Assembly: GCA_029204225.1 (NCBI GenBank)
Contig: CM055094.1
Coordinates: forward strand, 27,824,107-27,888,106
Direction of reading: 5' to 3'
DNA length: 64,000 nt
Source: Diphasiastrum complanatum
Taxonomy: Eukaryota > Streptophyta > Lycopodiopsida > Lycopodiales > Lycopodiaceae
The notes below the pieces were generated by a model. It was given only the letters and a program-made list of their open reading frames with translations. It searched no databases and had not been told where the DNA came from. The position numbers and the translations under genes are program-made. Each line of letters begins with the position of its first letter. The stretch's first letter is position 1. Positions 36,160 through 46,382 of the stretch are shown here, one piece after another.

Positions 36160-36880
36160 GAACCAAATTAGTTCTTCATGATGCCAACAAATGGACTTCG
36201 ATGTTTACAACCAACATCAAAGTAGAAAAGAGTGTCGAAACACTTTTTCTGCTCCAAGAAAACTTGTTCATACATCGCAAAATAGATAAATAGCATATTC
36301 TCATGCTAGAGGCCCATATCACATATTGGTTCAAGGAACCGTCATCCTGAATATTTTCAATCTTTACTTCCAAAAGACTTATAGAAGTAACTTTTGTTGC
36401 AATTGTCTCAGGAACCCACAACACTTTCATCAATTGGCGGCACTTACTTTTGTGCCTTATTTGTGATTAGAATGAGATACTTATGGGGTTGACTCTGACA
36501 AGGTCTCATGGATCCGCATTAAGATGAACTAACAGTTGAATCCCACATGCCGAAAGGTCCTAAAGATACTAGAATCTTCCCTTAGTAGAACCTTCAATAC
36601 TTGATGTACGACGTGGCATGTCACCGACTTTACCATCTTGTCACTGATGCATGTATACATGCCCCTCACCTCCTCCGTTCCACTCACCGTTCTTACAATC
36701 GTATGCTCCGTCATATATAGCATGCCTATGATGACGACTCTAATGGGAAGCATCTCGTTGATCTCCTTTTTAGCTCTTCCTCCACCTCAGATGTTAAGCT
36801 TTGGTTTAGGGTACTCGGTCATAAATTAGGAGTGGTTGGACTGATGACCTCCTAGAAGTAGGAGAGTTAATTGGTCAACA
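36160..36880. other. Unassigned DNA upstream of SMG1 exon A
   Basis: Expected to be SMG1 intron. Open frames on the minus strand (36176-36433, 36529-36753) do not resemble SMG1 and have no splice support. Confidence 0.4.
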
Positions 36881-38390
36881 AGATACGTCATATGCTCACT
36901 GGGACACTTGGTCCAGTGTATGACACATGTCAACGTTGACCAATCAAACATGACACATGTCATGCTTAAGGTTTGTACAGTTGGATAAGGCCATTACAAT
37001 AAATGCTGAAGTCTGATTTTCAAGCAAAGGGATTGTTTCTGTCAATATGGATCCATTGGAAGGCTCTAGCACTGAAATATTAAGGATCGAAGAAATGGCC
37101 GCAAAGGTAGATGCCATGAAAGTTATGTTACAACAAATCCTTCAACAGTTGAGGATGTCAAGATCCTCACAAGAACCAAAAAGAGTTAGTTGAACGGCTA
37201 GGGTAGCAGCTGAACCTGTGCCAAGTGAAAGAGAAGCTAAGACTCCAAGACTAGGAAGATGTTGTCAATCACGGATTTGAACCGCCTAAATATACAGGTG
37301 CCATTGCAATGCGAAACATGGATGCAGTTGAGAACTGGATTCAAAAGTGGGAAAAGGCATTTCAAATGTGCAGCATTGATGACGATGATCAGAAGGTTGC
37401 CAAGGCTATCTATCATGTGTAAGAAACCACACAATGTTAGTGGAGAAAGGTGGAGAAGGACAACTTGGAACTCGCGATTTTTTGATTATTTTGAAAACAA
37501 ATAGCATATTTGGGCTTTACTGTGCCAATAGATGGGATAAAACGAGATCCTAACAAGGTAGTTGTTCTTCTTGCTTGGCATGTACCTATAGACTTGATAG
37601 CATTAAGAGGCTGTCTTGGATTGGCTGTGTTTTATCGTAAAGGTGTGAAGAATTATCCACATGTAGTTGCACCATTGAAAGATATATTGCTAAAAAATAG
37701 ATGGAAAGAATGGATGAAAGTTCAACAGCAAAGTTTCGATGCGTTGAAACCACCTGTGGCCGACTTTGTCACCAAATAAAGATTGTCGACTCTCAAAAGC
37801 ATTTTTCATAAAAATGGATGCAAGTTTTAATGCAAGAGGGTAGGCTTGTGGCCTTTAAGAAAAAGATGAACCTTGCACAAAAGAATTATCCAACTCACGA
37901 AGCGTTGTATGCCATAATCCACACTTTGAAGGCACGGAGGCATTACTTATGCTACTTAGGAGACAATGCCAATCCGCTTGCACAGTACGCTGGCTTTGCC
38001 ATCGAGAGCGATGTTACCTAAGGGGGGAAGGGATGTTACAGCTTTTACTCCCTATCGCAATTATTTACAATTTTCATAGACAAATGTATAGGACACTTGG
38101 TACAGTGTATGAGTGACAATGTCAACCTACTCGCTTATCTGTGTTTTAGGGTACTGCCAAGTGGCAAGTGTCAGATGTGCATGGGGCTTGCCATGTGTCA
38201 GGGTTAAGAGGTGCTTGAGGATTGTGTATAAGTGAGCCTAGAGAGCGGTATTCGTCATCACATTCTATGCAACAAAGGTTTGGGAGGACACAAGGCAACC
38301 AGCTCCATAGCGTTTCATGCTTGATCATGCTATGTCCTTGCGGAGAATTCAATAAAGTTTAAGATTTGTAATCTATTGGTGTATGATGTA
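36880..38390 (+). mobile_element. Deleted Gypsy element with LTR pieces
   Basis: A left LTR piece (GGACACTTGGTCCAGTGTATGA near 36900) recurs as GGACACTTGGTACAGTGTATGA near 38091 in the 3' LTR. That LTR begins TGTTACAGC at about 38033, just after the purine run AAGGGGGGAAGGGA. Gag at about 37050-37490 reads NHGFEPPKYTGAIAMRNMD and WIQKWEKAFQM. It then jumps at about 37500 to the RT thumb and connection (GIKRDPNKVV, LRGCLGLAVFYRKGV, 37510-37779) and RNase H (GRLVAFKKKMNLAQKNYPTHE, 37818-38021). Protease, RT palm and integrase are deleted. The right LTR limit is approximate. Confidence 0.7.
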
Positions 38391-38454
38391 CTGTTTTTTG
38401 TAATTAGAGTCCAAAGAGAGTTTGATAATACTCTAGGCCTACATCACCTAGGCT

Positions 38455-39060
38455 GGAAGCTTGGAGGACGAAGAAGATAACACCACACTTGTCATTCGCT
38501 TTAAGTCTCTTGAAGAACGAAGGAACGATGAGTGATCTATAGGGATGGCCAAATTCAATATCTTCATGACACACCTAGCGGCTCCCACACATAAAGAATT
38601 GGGGCCCTCGGGCATGGGAACGTCCCAAGGCCCCATCCACACCATTTGAGGACTGGGGTGTGGAAGTGTAATGGCATACACATGTCATCTACTACCAAAG
38701 ACCTTCTTGACTTCATTACATGGAGAGACTTGCTATTTTTCATGGAGTCTCATTAGCTAGGAGAGAGGACTTCCTATGTTCTCGAGACTATAGATGGGGA
38801 CATTGATGATCCACGAATGGTAGAGGTTCCAGTGGGATCGTATGCTTACACAGAGAGTCATTACATCAATTCATTGAGTTCATTAGACATGATGCACATG
38901 TACCATACATATGGGTTCACCTCTCAGGACATAGCATAGGACCGAACGAAGGTCTTTGTGTTGCAGCTTGCTACTTTTCCCCAGAGTCTTCTTCCTTTGT
39001 CGAGGGTATTGGCTCCACTTATCTTGATCTTTCCACAAATAGTTTCAAATACATGGACCA
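38455..39060 (+). pseudogene. LINE fragment: ORF1 end and endonuclease start
   Basis: Colinear with the minus-strand LINE at about 52330-51750. The ORF1 tail reads LGPSGMGTSQGPIHT (LGSPGSGVPRGPTHT in the other copy). The endonuclease has METH-like text (DLLFFMESH) and HDAHVPYIWVHLSGHSIG, then CVAACYFSPESSSFVEGIGS. Frameshifts and stops are present. Neither end is bordered by a CT run and no 3' UTR is included, so this is an internal fragment. Confidence 0.8.
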
Positions 39061-39099
39061 CAGATTTTATACTTATTTGATTGGGTTTGAAGATACTAT

Positions 39100-39665
39100 G
39101 ATGAAATTATGGATTTCCCAAAGAGAGAGCTGTTGACAGAGCTTCCCCTTCGGGAAAGAAAAAGAAGCGCCCTCCGTTGGAGAGAGCTGACTTTGACAAG
39201 GCCAAAAGCGGCGGGTTGTGTTTCTCCTGCATAAAGGCACCTTTCGAAGGACTGCCCGAAGAAACGGAAGAAGGGTGGCCGCTCTTTCAACGCTCGAGGT
39301 AATTCTTCTATTTCTTGTATTGATGTATCCTTTACGGATGAAACTGTATGTAGTAATTGTTGTTTTAATACTGCGGTGTTTGGACCTCACGACCTCATTC
39401 GTATGAGTGGGTTTGTAGGCAGCCAACCCGTGAGTATTTTGTTTGACAACGGTTCTACTCATAATTTTATTAATGCTAAATTGGTGCAAAAGCTACAGCT
39501 AGCAACCGCACCAAGTGACCACAAGTACGTGGTCAGGATGGCCGCGGGTGGGGAGCAGCAAGTCTGGGACCAGTTTCTCCCCCACGTGCCGTTGAAGATT
39601 CAGAACTATGTAGATAGTTTGTCTTTCCATATTATGAATCTTGATAAGGTAGATTTAATCCTAGG
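39100..39665 (+). pseudogene. Gypsy gag-protease fragment cut by hAT-1
   Basis: The frame at 39376-39665 reads FGPHDLIRMSGFVGSQPV, then SILFDNGSTHNFIN (aspartic protease with DNG in place of DSG) and LDKVDLILGK. In the intact relative at 59915-62866 the corresponding text continues RDWLYSLG, but here coding stops abruptly at 39665 where the hAT-1 end begins. Upstream pieces in other frames suggest the gag knuckle region (GCVSP, HLSKDCPKK). Confidence 0.8.
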
Positions 39666-39691
39666 CAAGGTTGCATCGAACCGCCTTTTAC

Positions 39692-39745
39692 GGTTCGAAC
39701 CATCGAATTGTTCGGACCCGGTTCGAATCGTTCGAACCGTCTGGC
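39692..39745 (+). repeat. Left subterminal GGTTCGAACC-type repeats of hAT-1
   Basis: One perfect 10-bp palindrome GGTTCGAACC (39692-39701) and variants GGTTCGAATCG and GTTCGAACCG within 55 bp. Subterminal repeats near the ends are typical transposase-binding sites in hAT elements. Confidence 0.75.
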
Positions 39746-39792
39746 CCTAAAACGATTCCAATTTCCATCGGCCCTCGGGATTCTGTTCGCGC

Positions 39793-39794
<2 letters not shown>

Positions 39795-39861
<67 letters not shown>
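39795..39861 (+). repeat. (GA)n in hAT-1 leader
   Basis: GA run followed by a G8 run and TGTGCACTC. It is the equivalent of the tract at 53552-53594 in hAT-2, where a LINE lies next to it; here it is unoccupied. Confidence 0.95.
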
Positions 39862-39868
<7 letters not shown>

Positions 39869-39919
39869 TGTGCACTCAGGAGTCAGCACTCTGTGTGCAC
39901 TATGCATTTACCATTCAGA

Positions 39920-40260
39920 TGGTGTGTGTGTGTGCTCAGTGTTGTGTGAGAGAGAGAGAAAATGGTGTGATTTTGTGTGTGTGTGTGTGTGTGTGTGAGT
40001 GATTGTGTGATATTGTGTGTGTGTGTCCACTGTCTTTTGATGTGTACAATGTGTGTGAGTAAATCAATGAGTGTGTGTGAGAGAGAGTGTGTGTGAGAGA
40101 GAGTGTGTGTGTGTGATATTATGATATTGTGTGTGTGTGTGTGTGTGTGACATGTGTGCATTGTGTGTGTGTGTGTGTGTGTGTGAGTTTTGAGATGTGT
40201 GCACACTACACTATGAGTTTGTGTGAGGCTTGAGCACTGAGATTGTGTGTGTGTGTGGGC
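39920..40260 (+). repeat. GT-rich low-complexity leader of hAT-1
   Basis: Successive (GT)n runs separated by short GA and AT spacers. hAT-2 has a similar stretch at 53600-53830 in the same place relative to the transposase ATG. Open frames in this stretch are artefacts. Confidence 0.9.
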
Positions 40261-40460
40261 AGTGGGCATTGTGAGATGGGTGTGGGACTTGGGTAGCTAC
40301 TTAGTTAGAAGTTAGAAGTTAGGAGTTAGTGACTAGTCTGAGTTAGTAGATACTAGTTAGTACTAAGTAGTTACTAGATAGTAGAGTCTAGTTAGAACTT
40401 AGAACTTAGAAGTTAGAACTTAGAGAGATCTGTAGACTGTCACCTCTGTGTGTGTGTGTG

Positions 40461-40463
<3 letters not shown>

Positions 40464-40503
<40 letters not shown>
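40464..40503 (+). repeat. (GA)20 directly upstream of the hAT-1 transposase ATG
   Basis: A GA run followed by ten G residues and then CCACCATG, the transposase start at 40519. It lies in the 5' leader. Confidence 0.93.
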
Positions 40504-40513
<10 letters not shown>

Positions 40514-40518
40514 CCACC

Positions 40519-43500
40519 ATGCCGAGGGATAGGGATCCCTTATGGGATCACGTCACCATCGCTGCAGCCTATGGCACATCGGGCACGAAGAGATGGACTT
40601 GCAGATACTGTCACCAGTCTTACACTGGAGGGCCCACACGCATCAGGGCACATTTGTTACGTTTGAGGGGGTACGAGATTGCCCCTTGCATGCATGCTCC
40701 TAACACGCTACTCACTCCTGTCGCATCGAAGGAGGTTGGCCCTTTGAGGATGGGGCCCAGACCGAGAGGTAAACATTCAACTCTACTCCAACAAGGGGAT
40801 CCAAAATGATTTCCGTAGAAGGCAATGAAAAGTGATATTTTCTTGTCACTTTATTCAAGGCCTTTAGGTTCACACAAATTTGCATCTTTCCATTTTTCTT
40901 TGGAATGACAACAATTGATGAAACTCTCTCGGTATGCTCAATTTCATAACTGAAATCTACTTCCAATAATCTATGTAAATCTTTCTTAATAATATATGTG
41001 ACATTTGGATTACATTCATAAAACATGGCCACTTTTGACATTGCATCAGGTATCAAATGGATGGTGTGCTTGACTACTGAAGTAGAAATTCCTTTCAAAT
41101 CTTTATACATCCAAGCAAAACAATTTTGATACTTCATTAGCAACTTTCTCAATGCATTGAACTGGTTTGTCGAAAGTTGCGCTCCACCTTGAAATATCTT
41201 CTCAGCTTCTCCTGATTCAGCAGGTAGATTCATAGGTTGAGTCCTTGTAGGTCCATTGTAAACTTCAAGTTCACGATGAGCTTTAGATAACATAATCACA
41301 ACTTCATCAAGAGTGTACCTTACACTTCAAAGTTCAAACATTGATCAAGTTTTAACTTTTTCAGCTCACATGATACATCAAGTTTGAAGTTTCAATTTCA
41401 TTGATCATCTAATTTCTAAATTGTATTGTAATTTCAAATGTGTCTTTTTTGGCAGATCAAGATGCAGTCACGGCGACACAGCCAGAGGCCACCACATCAC
41501 ACCCCCCAATTGCCATCCGCTCACCCCTCGCTTCCCATGGCCCAGAGGACAGAGCTGCAGATGAGGCAGGGCCTAGTACCCGGCTTGACCCGCCTTCTGG
41601 TGCAGGATCTTCGACACCACCTCCAGCCATGACCATATCGGCACCACATCATCCACCTGAGAGAGGGAGAGGTAGACGGGGCCGCACTACACAGATGGGG
41701 GGTAGGGAGTACTATGTGTCCAGCTTCGCTCCCAGAGCCATGGCAGAGGCAGAGGCAGAGGTTGTCGTTCGACAGTTGTTCTACACCTGTGATCTGCCAT
41801 TTCATTTGGCTAGGACCCCGGCATGGAGGAGGGCGATGAGTGCGGTGAGTGCGATTGGGCAGGTGTGGTAGGGGCCATCTTGCAAGCACCTGAGGACGAA
41901 GGGGCTTCTTGATGAGCGGGCTTCTGTTGACCAGAAGCTAGAGCCTCTCAGGAAGGCATGGGCCCAGTACGTACTACTTGCTTTTAACTTTATCTACTCT
42001 AAACTTTAAAGACTCTATGATGATTGTTAAAACTTAAATTGCAGGCATTAATTGTAAATTACTTGTTAATTGCAATTTGTAGGCTGCAGCTAGCTATTTA
42101 TGTTTAATCATGAATATTCAAATGATCATTTATCATTGGAATTTGCCATGAAATTTGAATTACAATTTACAATTTAAGATCTATCCTGATTCCTCTCGGA
42201 TCTATCATGAATCATGATTCATCTTGTTTTGTCACCTGTAAGTGAGTCGTGACCACGGTCCACTGACTTGTCACTTGTCACCTGTGAACTTTCAACTAGG
42301 TATGGTTGCACCATCATATCTGATGGTTGGAGCGATACGAGGAGGCACCACATATTGAATATCCCGGTGTCTTCGTGCATGGGGACGATGTTTCTCAGAT
42401 CCATCGACACCTCTGGGGAGGCGGTCACGGGCGAGTACATGTTCTCACATATTCGAGCTGCCATTGAGGAGGTCGGACCACAGCACGTTGTACAGGTATA
42501 TATATTATACTTATTACAATTTACGGTTTACAGTTTACCTATAATGTTAAAACTTAAATGGTATTAGGTTACAGGTAATTACTAATTTGAAAATGTCAAT
42601 GTTGAATGTTCATTGTTCAATGGCGATTTCGGATCGATTAACAGTGGATTATGGTTCACTAAAGTCTAAGCAGTTGCCACTGAGCACTTGAGTCTTGAAT
42701 TCGGAATTCCAAACTCATGCACATTGCACATTGCATTGTATGGTTGTGCAGGTGGTCACAGATAATGCGTCAAACTGCGTCTCCATGGGTAGGCTCGTTA
42801 ATGAGACCTACCCCCACATCTTTTGGACATCTTGTGTTACACACTGCCTGGACTTGTTGGTCGAGGATGTGGCCAAGATTCCATGGATTGCAGAGGTGGT
42901 GCGTACTGCACGGTTCTTGGTGAGATTTGTCACCAAGAAGCCTAGGGTCCTAGCCATGTTCAGGAGACAGTCCACCGTGGATGTCTTGAGACCTGCCCCC
43001 ACCAGGTATGCAAGCTGGTCCTGGAACGACTGCTGTAAGTTCATCAGGGCTTGAGGCAGATGGTTGTTGTTGTTGAATGGGCGCAGTGGGGGCCGTCACA
43101 GGAGCCCAAGAGTAAGAGATTCGAGCGGACCGTTATGCATTCACCATTTTGGGATGAGGCTCGATCCACTGTGGTGGGCCTACAGCCCATCTACACTGTC
43201 CTGCGCCTTACAGATCGAGAGGGCACATTGGGCCTCTTGTACGAGTTCATGGACAGGCTGGGCGAGCAGTTGAGGCTTTGCACGACCATTAGCCCAGAGA
43301 GGTATTATGTATATCAAGAATCAAGATTCAAATTTCAAATGTAGTATGTAGACAGTAGTATGCAGTATGTACTATGATGATTGATCTATCATGTACATTG
43401 TACTATATTGTATAATTATTACTGTGTCTTGACTCTTGAATCTTAATTCTTGCAGGCTTACGGAGGTCCGGGTCCTTTGGTTGAGCAAGTGGGAGTGGTT

Positions 43501-44909
43501 TCATAGGCCCCTGCATGCCATGGCCCACATACTCCATCCACTTTGGAGGAATGAGGAGCAATTCACAGATAGGGAGCTCAGGGATGGCTGGAATGCCTAT
43601 ATCTCCCGAGTTTATCCTGATGTACGCGAGCCGGATAACCTGCAGGATGAGCTTCAGATTTTCAGGCAGGAGACCTTGGAGTTCGCCACTGGCCCGACGC
43701 TTTTGAGAGAGGGTAATAAACTGACCATGTGGCATGGTCCATTACAGATTAAACTTGTTACTTCACATTTTACTACACAGTTAGTCAATCATATTGTTAA
43801 GTTGTTGGAACTTGGAACTTGGTTGCATCTTGCAAGTTGCTAGTAGTAAGTACTAACTGCCCTTTGAACTGTGATTCAGGCCAGCTACGTCCCGTGTCAT
43901 GGTGGTCGAAGTTTGGGGTTGATGTCCCCAAATTGCGTCGCCTTGCCATCAGGATTCTCTCACAAGACTGCACTGCAGTCGCTTGTGAGAGGAACTGGAG
44001 TGTCCATTCCATGATTCACACGAAGAAGAGGAATCGACTATCATCAGCGCAGTTGGGGAGGTTGGTGTACGTCCATGCCAGCCTGAGACTTTTGGGTAGA
44101 CTCCAGACCACCGCAGAGCCTATCCAGGTAACTTGTACACCATAAATTATAATTTCTAAATTCTAACATGTGATCCATCATCCCAGGTGGCAAGACCTAG
44201 TTGGCAATTAGTAGATACTATTATACTAAATATATCATATTATATACTACATACTACATAGTAGATACTAGACTGTACTATGTAGCTAAATTTTAACTTT
44301 TGTCAGGCCTCGGCCCTCCAAATTTTGTTAAATTGTCTTGATTTCAATATGCATTGTGACATGTGTGTAGGTTAATCCCGATCTGATCGATGTGGCAAAG
44401 GTTCCAGAGTTGCCACCGAGAGACCAGTCAGAGGAGGACGTGTACGCATTCCTCCATGAGGAGGCCATGCAGAGTGCAGGTGAGAAATTAGGATTGTCTA
44501 AGTAGTAAGGTGACAGGTCTTGAATTAAATTTTCGAAGTTTAAAGTTACTAATTATCGTAAATTGTAATTTACTAATTTGCAGGCAATAACACGTTTGTC
44601 CCTCTTTGTGTGCATTGTGCAGGGCCTGTCACTCGTGCAAAGCGTAGGAGGAGGGCAGGAGAGGCTAGCAGCTCCCGTGCTCATATCCCCGAGGACGAGT
44701 CTGAGTCTGAGTCTGAGGCATCGTCAGGGTCAGAGTCCTCAGAGGAGGAGTATGAGGATGAGGAGTCCGAGGAGGGCGGGGATGAGGATGAGAGGCATCA
44801 TACCTCTGCCTCTGATGAGGATTTCGCAGCTGAGCCTACCACTCGAGAGGCCACAGCAGGATCCACAGCACCAGCGAGTGGGAGGAGACTCAGGCGTAGG
44901 AGAGCTTAG
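40519..44909 (+). pseudogene. hAT transposase gene, eight exons, two lesions
   Basis: Exons by GT/AG signals and phase: 40519-40768, 41456-41966, 42300-42495, 42752-43301, 43456-43712, 43880-44127, 44371-44479, 44584-44909; about 815 codons. Exon 1 has a BED-type zinc finger (WTCRYCHQSY, then RAHLLRLRGYEIAPC). Exons 3-4 hold the DUF659/RNase-H-like core (IISDGWSDTRRH; VVTDNASNC; FWTSCVTHCLDLLVEDV). Exon 6 holds the hAT C-terminal dimerisation motif (ACERNWSVHSMIHTKKRNRL). Exon 8 encodes a Glu/Ser/Asp-rich tail. Lesions: TAG at 41869-41871, and a missing base near 43052 that shifts the frame before RQMVVVVEWAQW. Exon 8 has a second in-frame acceptor at 44623. The product would bind transposon ends and cut DNA in the nucleus; this copy is probably inactive. 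Confidence 0.88.
40770..41299 (-). pseudogene. Gypsy reverse transcriptase fragment in hAT-1 intron 1
   Basis: The minus-strand frame reads FNALRKLLMKYQNCFAWMYKD, HTERVSSIVVIPKKNGKMQI and NLKALNKVTRKYHFSLPSTE, matching the region before and at the start of a Ty3/Gypsy RT. The palm with the catalytic DD is missing. It fills most of intron 1, antisense to the transposase. No LTR accompanies it. Confidence 0.78.
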
Positions 44910-45595
44910 AGTGCTCACTGCAGCCTGGGCCCTGCTCAGTGCTCATTGATGTCAGTCTTCAGATGATTGTAGTATGTACATTAGATCATTGTAGTTACTA
45001 GTTACTAGTCTGTAGATGACACTACGATGTTCATGTCACTAGATGAGCATTGACTCTTGAGCTGTTTAGTATTTACAGTGTAGTATGACATATGTACACA
45101 TCATGATTTATCATCAGACACATCGCGCATTACATTGGTGACCGGACTCATGAGGCACCTGGCATTTGTATTTACTATTTTGTTATGATTCATGAATCAT
45201 GATAGATTATGGATTCTAGAATCTAGTTTCAAGTTTCAAGTTTTTGATTCCTGAAGTTAAGTTTTAACTTTTAACTGTAGTATGTACAATGTAGTCTGTA
45301 ACTTGTTTAAGTTTTAACTGTAGTTACTGGCAATTGCTAACTAGTATGTACTATGTAGTCTGTTTAAACTTGGATCATGACTCATAATGTCATTCTAATT
45401 TCTGTAAATTCTGTTTTGAAAATTGAATCTTGATACGACAGGTCACACCGTCACAAGAGCTTAGAGATCTGATTATCCTGAATTCTGATGTTTGTAAATT
45501 TAGAGGAAGATTGAAATTGTTTAGCTATTAAAATTTAAGTATCTGTACTATCAGTGAATGTTTGACTGTTTTTTTTGAAGAATTGAAAAAAAAAA
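44910..45595 (+). other. hAT-1 3' noncoding region
   Basis: AT-rich sequence between the transposase stop and the right subterminal repeats, with many short TAGT/TACTAG-like stretches and no second gene. Confidence 0.6.
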
Positions 45596-45676
45596 GGTTC
45601 GAACCGTTTTCCGATTCGAACTTGGCCTGGCGGTTCGAACCTCAAAGAATCGGTTCGAACCGGCCGGTTCGAATCG
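45596..45676 (+). repeat. Right subterminal GGTTCGAACC repeats of hAT-1
   Basis: Perfect palindromes GGTTCGAACC at 45596-45605, 45632-45641 and 45652-45661, plus CCGATTCGAACT and GGTTCGAATC variants. They mirror the left cluster. Confidence 0.85.
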
Positions 45677-45682
45677 ATACAA

Positions 45683-45773
45683 GAGGGTCATCTAACCATC
45701 TCTCTCTTCTCTTTGAGAATACTTTGTGTTAATGAATAGTCTTGATTCTGGATTCCTACATGGTATCAAAGCC
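45683..45773 (+). mobile_element. Truncated Copia 5' LTR and primer-binding site
   Basis: About 78 bp of LTR end (ending GATTCCTACA at 45760), followed at once by TGGTATCAAAGCC, a tRNA-Met-type primer site. The LTR is cut on its left by the hAT-1 end. Confidence 0.7.
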
Positions 45774-46382
45774 ATTTTCCAGAATTGATTGCTTGTTGGA
45801 GGGCACCCAATAGGCAGCCACATTTCTCCTCTTTTGGTTCATAAAAATTGATTTTTGTGGAGAGAGAACTGTTCGGCTCCTTGTTTTTTATGCAGGAAAT
45901 TGCAGGGAAAAGCTTGGAACCTCCACTCATTTGGGAGCCAGCAATAGGGCGCCCATGCTCAACTAGTTTTCATGTGATTGAAATCAGATTACATGCTTCA
46001 AATTTCAGATTTCCTTCTTGGAGGAGGGCACCCATCTACCTTGAAGACAAATGTATTTTTGACACATTTTTAGTGGCTGAAATTTTTCTGTTTTTGAGCC
46101 TGGAAGAAGGTCCTACCATCTGCTCCATTAGCACATTGAGTGCACACCATTTTGCCACAAAAGTTCTGGTTGTGGTTTTGGCTTCATTGGAAGCCTGCAT
46201 ATTAGTTAGTATTCTGTTATTTCAGCAGAATACAGCCACCTATATCTTCTTGTGAATGAGCTATTGCATGTGGTGTATTGCAATCTATAGTGCTCATTAA
46301 TTCAGCTTTGATCTTGCTGATTTTTTAGTAGATTTTGGCCTGGAATTTGTTTTTCCCATCTACTATTAGCTGAATTTTCAGA

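Larger units (their letters stand above)
39671..45682 (+). mobile_element. hAT DNA transposon (hAT-1), nearly complete
   Basis: About 6.0 kb carrying one transposase gene on the plus strand. The ends are inferred from inverted similarity: the left end TTGCATCGAACCG and the reverse complement of the right end TTGTATCGATTCGAACCG both start TTGYATCGA. Both run into clusters of GGTTCGAACC within 100 bp. The left flank is Gypsy coding sequence and the right flank is a Copia LTR. The two flanks differ and I found no 8-bp target duplication, so exact ends are uncertain and the locus was rearranged after insertion. Confidence 0.7.

Noticed and set aside
36176-36433. 85-codon minus-strand frame as an upstream SMG1 exon
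   Set aside because: Its text does not resemble the SMG1 region expected there and no phase-compatible splice donor was found.
39883-40269. Thr-His repeat protein on the minus strand, and a similar one at 53637-53825
   Set aside because: Reverse reading of (GT)n runs in the hAT leaders.
41440-41871. Separate gene starting at ATG 41440
   Set aside because: It is exon 2 of the hAT transposase; the ATG lies in the intron just before the acceptor at 41455.
39663-45690. 8-bp target duplication for hAT-1
   Set aside because: AGGCAAGG on the left and GAGGGTCA on the right do not match, and the flanks belong to different elements.
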